Shown: positions 1-11,919, counted from the stretch's first letter. The stretch is DNA of 64,000 nt from Rotaria macrura (GCA_900239685.1 OENT01000905.1:1-64000); one strand, 5' to 3'. The notes: generated by a model not told the origin, from the sequence alone. Numbers and translations are program-made.

Positions 1-722
1 TGAGCTCAAGCGGATGTTGCTGAGAAAAGATATGATTGTTTTTCAAAAATCGACCGAAATAGGTGATCGAATTCGGGTCAGCTGCTTTACTTGTGAATTT
101 TGACCACGTGTTGACTGCTGGCCACACTTGTTTGATAATAGCGGCGAGGAAATAAAATCGAAATAGCCTCGCTATATCAAATGCTTTGATACTTGTGTCT
201 TGCATTTGCTGCTTTAATTCGAGGGTTTGAATACGTAAATCTTGAGATTGAATTTTCGATTCCTGAGTTTTTAATCGGTCTTTTGCATTTTGTATTTCAA
301 ACAGAATCGTCGAGAAAATTTCATTGAGGTTTTGTGTATCATTAGCAGTAATATTCAATTGTACCAATAATTTAGATAACCATTGATGCAAATCTTTATC
401 ATTATGTTCAACAATTTTTTTCAGAATTGGCATACAAACAGTAAAAGCATCCTATTTCTTTTCTTCTTCATTGTGATCAACTTGTATTAGATGATGATCC
501 ATTAAGACCTTGTAAATAACATAAAAAACTTGTTTGTATTGCTCCATACTGATATCTGTAAACAACTAATTACCAAAAAATATATTTATGAAAAACCAAA
601 TATTATGTTCGATGGAATATATACTTTTGGTGTTCTTTGTCCTGTTTGGGTAGCATAACGTGTTGATGTTGTCGAAATCGGTCGAGATGTTGATACAGCA
701 AAAACATGACAGCATCCAACAT
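1..722 (-). pseudogene. Unrecognised coiled-coil-like gene, 3' part, with in-frame stop
   Basis: I do not recognise this gene. Read on the minus strand, an ATG at 722 opens a short exon to 625. A GT-AG intron (624 to 549) joins it in phase to an exon starting at 548 (Asn-Met-Glu-Gln). That frame runs to an in-frame TAG at 454-452, and the same frame then stays open for about 150 codons to the window edge, with normal-looking composition (…MPILKKIVEHNDKDLHQW… and a helical Gln/Lys-rich stretch). An open frame on both sides of one stop fits a nonsense-mutated gene or a decayed copy of a multicopy family. Alternatives are readthrough, an unseen intron around the TAG, or a sequencing error. A foldback element lies just upstream (804-1104) and may have separated the gene from its 5' end. 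The function is unknown. Confidence 0.5.
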
Positions 723-803
723 ACTTTTAAACAATAAAAGGAATTAGACAATAGGAAAAAATGATTTATTAATATCTAAATTTATTTTTGCTGATTCAGA
801 ACT

Positions 804-1104
804 ACGAGCAACCCAGGTGAAAGCATACGGTACGTATACGGCCGTTTACGGTCAAATACGGAGCGTATACGGCCGTAAACCTGGTCCATGATGTACGACC
901 GTATTTTAACGAAAATACGGCCGTATCTGATAGATATACGATACAAATACGGCAAAAGTATGGTGAGAATACGGTCGTAAATCATGGACCTGGTTTACGG
1001 TGGAATACGGTCGTTTATTGTGTAATTTCGGCGAAGAAACGGCCGTTTACGGTGAAGTTACGGTAATTTACAGTGGACCGTAACCTTCCTCCTGGGAAGT
1101 GCTC
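804..1104. mobile_element. GC-rich foldback (MITE-like) element built from TACGGCCGTA units
   Basis: About 300 bp made of degenerate units such as TACGGYCGTA and TTTACGG, far richer in CG than the flanks. The two ends are inverted copies: the left reads CGAGCAACCCAGGTGAAAGC and the right end, reverse-complemented, reads CGAGCACTTCCCAGGAGGAA. An internal inverted pair flanks the centre (about 876-905 and 968-998, around CCTGGTCCATGAT). I see no clear target duplication and no ORF. It is most simply a non-autonomous foldback transposon. A satellite-like expansion is the alternative. Confidence 0.6.
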
Positions 1105-1939
1105 GTTGACGAACTAAAGATACCAGAAGTCGTTTCATGATTTTATTTTCCACTGTTGTCGGTTGAAATTATTTGTACAAAAAGAAAACAGTAACATGAG
1201 TGTTTCTAACAGAAATCTAAAACAAAAAGTCAGCTGACATTTTATTTTTGCAATCGATGTGGAAAATGACACTATGTTTCTCTTAGCAAAGTATCACGAA
1301 GTTTCTAACGTGTGGACTGTTAGAATAACATTAAGAAAGAGAAATATGTCATATGTACATGAAGTAGATCTAGACTAATAAAAAAAATTAGGAATTCGAA
1401 GTTTAGATACAATGAAAAGAAAAGTGTGAAGAATTTTCAGCAAGTGTCAACTTGACACTTTGTTTTCATGAGCAAAGTGTAAAACAAAGTGTCAAATGAA
1501 CATCGCAAGGGTCTTGGACACTTTTTAACAAAGGCGAACCCTTGCTGTTAGAAGCACTGAGTAAAATGATCTGTAGTGCAAATTTACACAACAGAGGCCT
1601 ACTGGAAAGATTGATGCAATATTATAGAAAAATGATTTCGTTTTTGAACAATGTAAATTTGTTTTCACTTTAAAAAGTTTTTATTCAAATTGAAGAGAAA
1701 CTTTTTAATGAAAACCTTTTTATAGAGGTCACTCGGTGTCAATATCGAAGGATTGGGGTAGAACATTTGACCAATCCTTTATTTTTCGAACCGAGGTAAC
1801 TAAATAAAAGATATTCATTAGAGTCTTTCGGTTTTTCAGTCAAAGCTTAACCCATCGTACTGTCTATAGTCAAATCAAACGCGAAAATATTTCTATAAAT
1901 ATTAAACTCATGTATCATTTTCAGATGTGCTGATGAATA
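1105..1939. other. Intergenic, AT-rich
   Basis: Apart from hairpin repeat copy A, I see no coding frame, RNA gene or clear repeat here. The last part should hold the promoter and 5' UTR of the apyrase exon that starts at 1940. Confidence 0.4.
1444..1559. repeat. Dispersed hairpin repeat, copy A
   Basis: Contains the palindrome GTGTCAACTTGACAC (1444-1458), the anchor GAGCAAAGTGTAAA and a second inverted pair, GCAAGGGT (1505-1512) with ACCCTTGC (1538-1545). It ends in GTTAGAAGCACTG. A diverged relative at 32177-32280 keeps the anchor, the end and both hairpins with different stem sequences. No ORF is present. A small structured transposon is the likeliest explanation. Confidence 0.45.
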
Positions 1940-4900
1940 ATGTTATCTCAATCCATGGTTAATAATCGAAGACAGTTATTCATGACAACTATTGTAGTAC
2001 TCAGCTGTTTTCTCGTGTGGTTGATGCTAAGCCGGGTATGAATTTTGTTTTGTTTTGTTTTCATTGTCAATTCTAGCGTATCTCTATTTCTAAATATAAA
2101 TCCTTGTTATAAATAACCTCATTAAATAGCGATCCCTCGTACAAGTGAGGTTTTTCAGATAGAATAGAAAAAAAAGACAACAATGAAATTAAATATCGAT
2201 GGTTTACTTGTCTACATGCCGTATGATTTTATTTATCCTGAGCAATATAAATACATGCAAGAACTTAAACGTGGTCTCGATCATAAAGGTCATTGTGTAC
2301 TTGAAATGCCATCAGGAACGGGGAAAACGATTACATTATTATCACTTATTGTTGCTTATATGAAACGTTATCCTGATCAATATAATAAATTAATCTATTG
2401 TAGTCGTACAGTGCCCGAAATAGAAAAAGTTATGACAGAATTGAAACGACTTATTGCATATTATGAAAAAGAATTACATGAAAAACAAAAGTTTATTGGT
2501 ATTGCAATGAGTTCAAGAAAAAATCTGTGTATTCATCCTGATGTTAGTCAATTACGTTTAGGTAAAGAAGTTGATAGTGCATGTATGAATTTAACAGCAT
2601 CGTACATACGTGAACAATCAAAACAAGATCGTTCAATAAAAACATGTTCGTACTATGAACAATATGATAAGAATGGACGAGAAGAAAGTATTCCATATGG
2701 TGTTTATAATTTAGAAGATACAAAATTATATGGTAAAAAAAAACATTGGTGCCCATATTTTCTTACACGTTACATATTAACACATGCGAATGTAATTGTT
2801 TATTCGTATCATTATCTATTAGATCCGAAAATTGCTGAAATCATTTCGAAAGAATTACCAAAAACATCAATAATTGTTTTCGATGAAGCACACAATATCG
2901 ATAATGTTTGCATTGATTCAATGTCAATAACATTAACTCGTAAAATACTTGAACGTGCACAAGCGAATGTTGAAAATTTAAAATTACTTGTACAAAGTCA
3001 AAAACAAAAGGATGCAAGTCGTTTAAAAAATGAATACGAAAATCTTATTAAAGGTCTTCGTGAACAAGCTGTACAACGTGAAACTGATGTTATCTTGACA
3101 AATCCAATATTACCTGAACATGTTTTACAAGAAAACGTTCCTGGAAATATTCGGCAAGCAGAACATTTTCTCATATTTGTTAAGCGATTTTTAGAATATA
3201 TGAAAACAAGAATGAACATTCAACATGTTGTTAAGGAATCGCCACCATCCTTTTTAAAAGATTTACAAGTACGTGTTTGTATTGAAAGAAAACCATTAAG
3301 ATTCTGTTCTGAACGTTTGCGTTCATTACTACGTACATTGGAAACACGTGATATACATATGTATCAACCTTTAATGTTACTTTGTAATTTTGCAACAATT
3401 ATTAGTACATATACAAAAGGATTCACATTAATTATAGAACCTTTTTTTGATAATAAATCAACAGTTTACAATCCTGTTTTACATTTTACGTGTCTCGATT
3501 CATCGATTGCAATTAAACCAGTGTTTGATCGATTTCAATCGGTTATTATTACATCAGGTAATATAAAAATTCAACAATGAACAAATGTACGAAATAGAGT
3601 GTTTCTATTTGATGATTAAGATTATTGATAGGTAGCAGTTGTGTGACAAACTAAAAGCTGAAATATTGACAACAAGGTCGAAACTAGGGGTGGCACTTTA
3701 ACTTTACTTTAAAAGTTAAAGTTAAAGTAAAAACACTTTAAACTTTAACTTTAATTAAAGCAAAATACTTTAACACTTTAACTTTAATAAAAGTAGTGTA
3801 AAAATGAAAAATAATTTTTAGCTCTTTATTTGCGATTTGGTGTGGTTTTTACAGTTACTTTAAACTTTAAACTTTAAAAAAGTTAAAGCACTTTAAACTT
3901 TAATTAAAGTTTAAAGTGCTTTAACTTTTTTAAAGTTTAAAGTTTAAAGTAACTGTAAAAACCACACCAAATCGCAAATAAAGAGCTAAAAATTATTTTT
4001 CATTTTTACACTACTTTTATTAAAGTTAAAGTGTTAAAGTATTTTGCTTTAATTAAAGTTAAAGTTTAAAGTGTTTTAAAGTTAAAGTGCCACCCCTAGT
4101 CGAAACATTGTTTTGAAAGAAATGATGGTCAAGGTTGGCATAGGAAAATCTAATGTGACTGCCACTCGAAGGCTATTGAACTGAAGCGATAATGCTGGTC
4201 ATTTTTATCTCACTTGCTGTCAGAGGAAGACAGTAGATCTGTTAAATTTCTGCTTCTCCATAAAATTATTATGCGACAAGAAAAAAAAAAATTCGTTTGA
4301 ATGAAAAAGATATTTTGATCGAAAAACAAAGAGCCATCCTGTATATCATGTTCTAGAAGAGAACCTTCTTCGAAGTTTATAAAATAACGTGATTATTTTC
4401 CTTTTCTATCGATTCTGATCAATAGTGATCGGATTGTTGTCGAGAAAAATATGTTGTTTTTCGAAATTTTCATATGATTTACAACATATATCAGAACCTA
4501 TAGAAATGAACCGTATAAGTAATGAAAATCATCTTCTATCGTATCATTTTAGGAACACTTTCACCCATTGACATGTACCCGAAAATTCTTTCATTTACTC
4601 CAGCAATCATGGAAACATTTACCATGACATTAACACGTCCATGCATACTTCCAATGATAGTCACACGTGGCAATGATCAAATAGCAATAACATCGAAATT
4701 CGAATTACGTGAAGATCAATCTGTGATTCGTAACTATGGTATATTACTTATTGAAATGTGTACACATGTACCTGATGGCATTGTTTGTTTCTTTACGTCA
4801 TACATTTATATGGAACATGTTGTTGCAACTTGGTATGATTTAGGCATAATAGGACAAGTTCAAAAATATAAATTACTATTTATCGAAACACCCGATAGTG

Positions 4901-7900
4901 TTGAAACATCATTAGCATTGTATAATTATCAAAAAGCTTGCGATAATGGTCGCGGTGCCGTTCTTTTATCAGTTGCACGTGGCAAAGTTAGTGAAGGTGT
5001 CGATTTCGATAATCATCTTGGTCGATGCGTTATCATGTTTGGTATTCCATATGTTTATACTCAATCACGTATATTACAAGCACGTCTCGATTATTTAAGA
5101 GAAAATTTTCATATACGAGAAAATGATTTCTTAACATTCGATGCCATGCGTCATGCTGCACAATGTGTTGGTCGCGTATTACGTGGTAAAAGTGATTATG
5201 GAATAATGATATTTGCAGATAAACGGTTTTCACGTTCGGATAAACGACAAAAAATTCCCAAATGGATACAAGAATATTTAAAAGATAGTTTAGCCAATTT
5301 ATCAATTGAAGAATGTGTACAAATAGTGAAAAAATGGCTTAAAGAAATGGCTCAACCATTAAAACAAGAAGATCAATTAGGCATATCATTGTTAACAGAA
5401 GAACATCTTCTATCGAATGAAATTTTAAGAAATCTTAATCAAAGTTCTTCTGCTGTTTAGTGTCTTTTTTTGAACGAATAAACTAGAAATATATTCGGAC
5501 TTTGAAATTTATCATCTCATGTTATCTTCGATGTTTCAATGTATATTATTTTTTTTTGTTGTATTAGGCAAACTCGACAACACAAACGATTCAAGATACT
5601 AGTCCTAGAGATAGTACTGTCCGTATACATGAATCAGCAAAAACTGAGCAAGTCAGTGCCAACTCACATTATGGTGTCGTTATTGATTGTGGAAGTAGTG
5701 GATCAAGACTTTATATCTATGTTTGGCCAGAGCATTCAGGAAAACCAACAGAACTACTACAAATTAGACAGCTACTGAATGAAAAAGGAATACCAATAGT
5801 TGAAAAAATCGAGCCAGGTTATTTTTGTGTTTTCTGTCACGTACATGTAAACATTTCTTGTCAAACTTAGGTCTTTCATCCATGGCAAATACACCAATGA
5901 ATGCAACAGAATATTTAAAATCATTACTAGGTATGAAGATCTTTCGATTTCCTCTCATATTTATGAATGTATTTTTATGACGCGGAAGGAGTTTTGAGAG
6001 AGAGAATCTTTAGCAAGTAGAATTCGAATTCGGGTTGCGATAGTAAAAGCTCTAATCTTAAAGCTATCTGTTTCTTCTCGTTCATATGTGTGACACTGTA
6101 ATAACAATAGACAGTCAAATCAGATAAAGAGATAGCAATATAGTGTGTTTGAATATATCGATAATAAATAGTGAGCATTGTGGTGTTAGACTGACTACGG
6201 TGACATTTGGAAATATTAACATCGTAGTTCAACAATAATCTGTAACAATTGTTGATTGAGCTCGTCCATTATGATCGTCATATCCGTTTTATTTTTAAGA
6301 TTTTGCTGCGAAAACGATTCCAGCAGCTAAACATTCCGATACACCTCGTAAGCGAATGTTTTTTCTTTCGAATAAGTTTCTTTCATATTATTTTTTTAAG
6401 TATATATTCTTGCCACTGCTGGCCTTCGTTTTCTAACGTCGAAGTAGGCAAAAACCAAACATTTTTTTTTGCATATCATCTTGTATTGACTATCTTTTTT
6501 GTCTAAATTCTAGTCAACAACAAAAATTACTGGAAGATTTATTTGATGATATTCAACGTGATTACAAATTTTTAGTTGACAAAACACATATAGAAGTTAT
6601 CTCCGGTCAATTGGAAGGAATGTACAGTTGGATAGCTATTAACTACGTACTTGGTCGTTTTATTATTCCATCAAGTAAAAACACACTGATGAAATGTAGA
6701 AAAGGCACACTTTGATTTTTTTTCTGGATTACTTAGAATCAGTAACTAACGAAGGATTAAAATTGAATTCTAAAGGACGATTACCAACCGTCGGTGTTCT
6801 TGAAATGGGTGGTGCCTCATCACAAATAGCTTGTTAGTTATTTTCTTGAAAATTTATTATTCGATAGCAGTAGTATTTATTTCATTGTGTTTTTTTTTCT
6901 AGTCGAAGTTTCAAGATCGGTAAAATGTCATTCTATTTTCTTTGTCTTTTAATGCAAGTTTTCTTTCGTTTAGACACCAGTCATAGGTCAAGAAGTATCT
7001 GAATTCTCTTTAAGTTTTGATGAAAATCTTGAAATCATGAAATATAAAATCTATGTCACAACATTTCTCGGTTATGGTGCGAATAAAGCATTTGAGAGAT
7101 ACACTGATCAAATTATTTCAATGGCTCTGAAGAAGTAGATTGACCTAGAAGTAATACATAATTATTTATACTCGTCATTTTGTTTAGTTCATCGACATCA
7201 GATGCTTCTCTTATTCGAGTAAATGATGCTGATTGTTTACCGCGTGGTTATTCAACGAATTTTACAAGAAATGATAAGACAATAATAATGACGGGTGAAG
7301 GTGATTTTACGAATTGTGCAAAAAGTTTAGTTTCGTTACTTAATCTAAATGTAACATGTCAAGTATCGCCATGTTCATTGAATGGAATTTATCAACCGAA
7401 TATAAATTATAGTTCACACGATTTCTATGGTTTTTCAGAATTTTGGTATACGATGCAAGGTATGAAAAGAAAGGAGTGTCCTATTGTATATGAATACACT
7501 TCTTTTTTTCTATTCAAGATGTTTTGAAACTCGGTGGTTCCTATGCAAGATTAACATTCCTTAACGCATCAATTGTGAGTTGGCAAAGAGAGTGATTTTT
7601 TACTTTTAACTTATGAATAATTTGCAGAAATTTTGCAATGCAGATTGGCCTGCTATTCAACGTTTGTATGAAAAACGTGCATATCCTAACGTGAATTTAA
7701 ATCGTTTAAGGTAAATCTTTGATTCAATTTTCTATGTCAAAATTTCTACAAGCTGTATATTTTTCTGTCTTTCCATTCGTATCGATTCACTCGTCTGTCA
7801 TTCAGAAGCTATGACGTTTATTGTGCTCATTATTGAATATCAACTATAGTGTAAATATATAGACGGTAACGTTTCTCAAAACTTCAAAGAGAAATATCCG

Positions 7901-9177
7901 AAATGAATTTCAAACCACTGAAACATGGAAAAACATACATTGTTTCATCTTTTTATCGAATGAAATTTTTCGCATTAACGTAGCTGAGCAACACGCATGT
8001 TACACCGATAAAGTTGAGTTTTCTTCTCTTGCATTGAAATAGTATATTGTACGGTGTAGGCTTTCGTGTTTTTTTTCTTCAAGTTTTTTCTTCCATATTT
8101 CCATAGAAACTCATTTTAATTTGTGCGTCAGCTGAATACCTATGCATACATACATAAGGGTCATTTTTATTGCCAATAACATGAAAAAGAAAAATTACAA
8201 GAAACTTTTGATGTACTTACCGTGCTTTTTATTTTTTAAGGATTTCGAAGATTTCATCTATTAGCCTTTCTTTGAAAATTTTCTGACCTTATCAAGAGAT
8301 GAAAGTTTGAAGAATCACATTTGTATGAGGAGAAGTAACAGAAGAACAGACTGCGAATACATTTTGTTGACCTATGAATCGCTGAGTGGAATGAAGGTAT
8401 TACAACAATCAATAGTATACTAAACATAATTCAGTTCCGAATAGCAGTACTGCTTGCAATGCCATGTGTGAACATAGATTTTTATCAGAAGGCTAGCAAC
8501 TTAGAATCGAATACTGAATGATCAGTAACAGTGATTCACGTTGTCTTCAGATGCATCGTATTTCGTGTATTTTAAGAACCAGAATTTAGCAATAGTTTTC
8601 TGTTCGTTTTGTTTACTACATAGTTCAATTTGGTGGAACACAGAGTTCCAAGTAGCATATAAACAAATTAAATAATTAGCTCGTTAAAAACATACATAAC
8701 TAACTGATTAATTATGATCATACTGAATTTCACATTTAGTTTACAATGTTTCAAATCCGCGTGGCTCTATTCATTCCTTCATGATGGTTTGAAATTTCCA
8801 TTGAATTATCAACGTTTACGTTCAGCGTCTCTTGTGAATAATAATGATGTTCAATGGACACTTGGTGCTTTACTTCATAGAACTCGATTCTTTCCATTGA
8901 AGTACGTGATTCGATCATCGAGCAATGCATCTATTTAGATTGTTATTTGGTTTTTAGAAAGATTGATCGAATTACAAGCAATAGATCTAATTCTCAATCA
9001 TATACAAATTCATCAAGAATATTTATATTCATATGTATGACATCAATAATATTGTTACTTATATTTGTCATAGTAAAAATTCGATCATCCACGTTTCGTC
9101 ACAAGTCTAATCGATCATTATCTGAAACATTTAACTATCGTTATCAATTATTGACATCAATGGCAGTTGATCAATAA
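1940..9177 (+). CDS. ENTPD4: Apyrase, ENTPD4/ENTPD7 type (Golgi/lysosomal nucleoside diphosphatase)
   Basis: Membrane nucleoside di/triphosphatase of the GDA1/CD39 family, acting in the Golgi or lysosome lumen. Fourteen exons join in phase to 574 aa (human ENTPD4 and 7 are about 600): 1940-2035, 5568-5817, 5871-5930, 6300-6347, 6401-6443, 6514-6674, 6737-6832, 6903-6919, 6974-7134, 7188-7459, 7519-7574, 7628-7710, 8740-8901, 8958-9177. Apyrase conserved regions are visible: ACR1 [13 protein letters not shown]2 LATAGLR, ACR3 [14 protein letters not shown]4 [10 protein letters not shown] and ACR5 YGFSEFW. Exon 1 encodes a signal anchor ([19 protein letters not shown]) and the last exon a C-terminal membrane helix, which is the two-helix topology of this subfamily. 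Exon 8 is only 17 nt. Intron 1 (3.5 kb) would contain all of ERCC2. Exon 1 is the least certain part; it rests on phase match and topology. ENTPD4 and ENTPD7 cannot be separated by eye. Confidence 0.85.
2183..5460 (+). CDS. ERCC2: TFIIH helicase XPD
   Basis: 5'-3' DNA helicase subunit of TFIIH, which opens DNA in nucleotide excision repair and bridges the TFIIH core to the CAK kinase. Two exons, 2183-3557 and 4553-5460, join through Gly459 (TCA G|GA ACA, giving SGTLSP) into 760 aa, the length of human XPD. Walker A is SGTGKT with Lys48. The four iron-sulfur cysteines fall at 116, 134, 155 and 190, as in human. The DEAH box is at 234-237. The C-terminal helicase half has [12 protein letters not shown] and [10 protein letters not shown]. 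No key residue is missing. The start is fixed by the conserved N-terminus [12 protein letters not shown] pyrimidine-rich acceptor (AG at 2157-2158) lies 24 nt before the ATG and could take a spliced leader or an unseen 5' exon (inference). The single 995-bp intron carries a palindromic hAT-like element. The gene seems to lie inside intron 1 of the apyrase gene. Confidence 0.97.
3685..4098. mobile_element. hAT-type palindromic MITE in the ERCC2 intron
   Basis: 414 bp that folds back on itself almost perfectly. Each end reads TAGGGGTGGCAC inward, and the arms (about 200 bp) appear near-identical apart from a 24-bp stretch present only in the left arm. The element is flanked by an 8-bp direct repeat GTCGAAAC (3677-3684 and 4099-4106). 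An 8-bp duplication fitting nTnnnnAn and a TAGGG-type terminus are hAT superfamily hallmarks. The inner sequence is largely TTTAAAGT-like units around a short unique segment. It has no transposase, so it is non-autonomous. Near-perfect arms suggest recent insertion or correction between arms. Confidence 0.88.
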
Positions 9178-10966
9178 GCATTTACGTAAAACAACAATGA
9201 CAATTATAAAATTCTCAAATTGCTAACAACAATGAACAATTCATATAACTACTAGCATCTTAAAAGTCACTTTATCGAACTAATATCTGAATATCATCAA
9301 TAATATTGAACTGAATGAATTAGTTGCTGATAGAAAAATCCGAGTAGTTCCTAATGATAAAATAAACATATTTTAATCCCCTCTTGTGAAATAAGATCAT
9401 TCACGTTAACAGTCGTTCAATAGAGCATTTACGTATCTGAACAAGAGTTTCAAATTTTAATCACTTAAATGTGCTTCTTGATTTCTTGGATGTAGTGGTG
9501 GACAGTGGTAAGATAAGATCCTACTTTTTCTGTGAGTTTAATTGAAAATAATTGTGTTTTCATATGAAACTTTACGAATATTCCAATAGTGACTACATTT
9601 ACATTACAGTTCATCAGTATTCTTCTTTTGTTGACATTCCAGTAAACAGTCAAATATGGAACGACAAACTATCTGAGATTTTTTTTTCTTTCTTAGTCCA
9701 ACTTTAAAAATATAAACTTCTCGAAGTTAACTATAGCGGAGATATTCAAAATGTTTAGTCTCGAATACAGTGACTTTGCCGACGTTTTTTTTTTCTATTT
9801 ATCTATATCTGTTTCTTATATTAATTATAATCATTGTTTTTAATTTTGTTACTTATTTGTTTTTATTTAATTATTTTTCTTTTGGAAATATTTCACAATT
9901 AAGGAAAAATCAAATATTTTTGTTATTTCTATTGATCTATGTGTGTACATGGTAAAAGACTATTCTCACTTTGCTCAAGGTTAAAGTAACATAAATATTT
10001 TTACGAATTTATTTTGACATTGATCTCCTCGTTTGATAGAAAATCACTAATTGAATGAATAAGAAAACTCAAATGTCAACTTCTTGCTCTTTAATGAACA
10101 ATATCGCTGTTAGAATCTATGATCAGATAGTGTTGCCACTGTCACAGTCGGAATCAATGCAGATTGATATGAAAAGAAATTTTTCAATCAAATCGACACT
10201 ATCATAAAGCAAATAGATGATCTAAATGCAACTTATAATCTCTCAAAAAAAAACTTTTTTTTTGTGTTGTCTTTGGTTTTTTTTTCTATTCGGCAAGAAT
10301 CAATATTAGTACATGCGAATTATTCATTGATGGTTATCAATTGTAAACGCTTTTTTCTCATGCTGCTGTTGTCTTATTCTTCTTCGTCTTCATTAAAAAA
10401 CGAGTCATCCTTCACCATGTTCAGATTTAATTAAAACAATCATTATTATGTGAAAGTGCTTTCTTTAATAACGAAACATATAGATATCTCTAATTTGATG
10501 TATCGATTTTCATTTCATAAAAGAGAACAAAAGTGTGTTTACTGTGAAAACAGACTAGTAGTCATGGACTCGAAATGCAAAAAGAAGCTGCTGGTTGAAT
10601 AGACTGTCTTAGCTATTACTTAATATGAGAAGAAAAGAAACGTGGTATTTTCTTTCCATTAAATCACGAGTATAACCCAAGCTGACAAAAGCCAATTGAA
10701 ACATCTAAGAAAATAAACGACTAAATTATTTTCAGGGTGAGTTACTTTTAACTATTGCTTCTATTTTTGATATTTGTTTGTGCTTCTGGCAGAGAAGAAC
10801 ACATTGTGTAATTGTCTATAAATCGGTGCTTTCGTAAGACATGAAATGAGACCATTGATATATAAAATAAAATAAAAAAAGATCGTACAAGCAACAAATG
10901 AAGATTGAAATTCATGGTTTTTTTTCGATAGTTCAGGAAAAAAAATGATAAGCGAAAAAAGACAAT
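9178..10966. other. Intergenic between the apyrase and ODF3-like genes
   Basis: The two flanking genes converge here, so both 3' UTRs should lie in this stretch. A possible AATAAA-type signal for the apyrase is seen at about 9360. The rest is AT-rich with T-rich runs (9770-9900). I see no supported gene. Confidence 0.45.
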
Positions 10967-11919
10967 TTATTCTTTGACTTCGACAATGAGTGGAGCTTCA
11001 TACATCGAATGTCGAATACCAAACGAATAACCCGGTGCTTGTTGTTTATGCATCCAAACTTTTTCGGGCGAATAATTACCCGGCCCTGGCTTTTGAGTTG
11101 TATCACCAGGCATCTCATTTCTGGCTATCATACTGTAGTGTGGTGGTTCTTGTTTGTACGTGCCCGGTTTCACAACATTGTAAGCACCTGAATAAACACT
11201 TTCAGAATAAAAAACTGTATTCTAGAACAAATCAATATTTACCCGGTCCGGGCGTTCGCTGTAAATCTTCATCAAAACCACCACGTTTACTTCGTCCAGT
11301 CAATGTATAGATGGGTGCTTGTTTCTTTACGCTTTGAACAGTCTTGCCTAGCATACCTGGTAATGCATATGCATTTGGTGCTAAAAAAGAATAGACGAAT
11401 GTACATGCATCCAAAAAAGAAAACATAAGTACTAAAAATACAAACATACCGGGTGTATTATCAAGTCCGAAGTATTTATGACGAGTACCAAATGTATAAG
11501 CAGGTGGAGCTTGAAAAACAGTTTTCATCGGTCCTGTTTCTTCTGGTTTATATGCACCAGGTCCTACGAAAAACCGCATGAAATTCAAACAATACATAAA
11601 TCCAGGTAGTTTGATTTCTTGTCTTACCAGGATTGTGATCACCTTTGAGATCACCACGTCGAGCATAGAGTGAATAGTGTGGCGTTCCATCTTTACCAGT
11701 TCGAATAATTTTTGGATTTGGGAAGTAGCATGGGCCAGGTGATGCTTCATCTTTATATTTTCCATGTTTAAGACCGAATGAATAGGCTGGTTGTTTGGTA
11801 TGAACTGAACGAGGATCATGAGCACTGCTTCCAACTAAACCTGGCAACAGATACACTGGACCCGGCGTAGAATTCATCGCCGATATGGGACCACGTGGTT
11901 TCGTTTCACTGAATACCAT
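10967..11919 (-). CDS. ODF3: Sperm-tail PG-rich repeat protein, ODF3/CIMAP1 type
   Basis: Axonemal or outer-dense-fibre-associated protein of the SHIPPO repeat family. Four exons (11919-11628, 11563-11450, 11380-11243, 11187-10967) join in phase into 254 aa, the length of human ODF3/CIMAP1A. Repeats of the STPGPGxY type recur along the chain: NSTPGPVY, EASPGPCYF, the joined PGAYKP, RTPGPG and QKPGPGNYSP. They alternate with PAYSFG, PAYTFGTRH, PHYSLYARR and PGYSFGIRHSM blocks. Each intron cuts just after the first base of a Gly codon in a PG motif, so exon borders track the repeat unit. The ATG at 11919 is followed by MVFSETKPRGP, close to the family N-terminus. It is the first of four neighbouring genes with ciliary roles. 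Whether it is ODF3 or an ODF3L paralogue cannot be told from this view. Confidence 0.92.

Noticed and set aside
5539..5778. 79-aa plus-strand ORF starting [13 protein letters not shown]
   Set aside because: It overlaps the apyrase exon in a different frame; the frame encoding DCGSSGSR is the real one.
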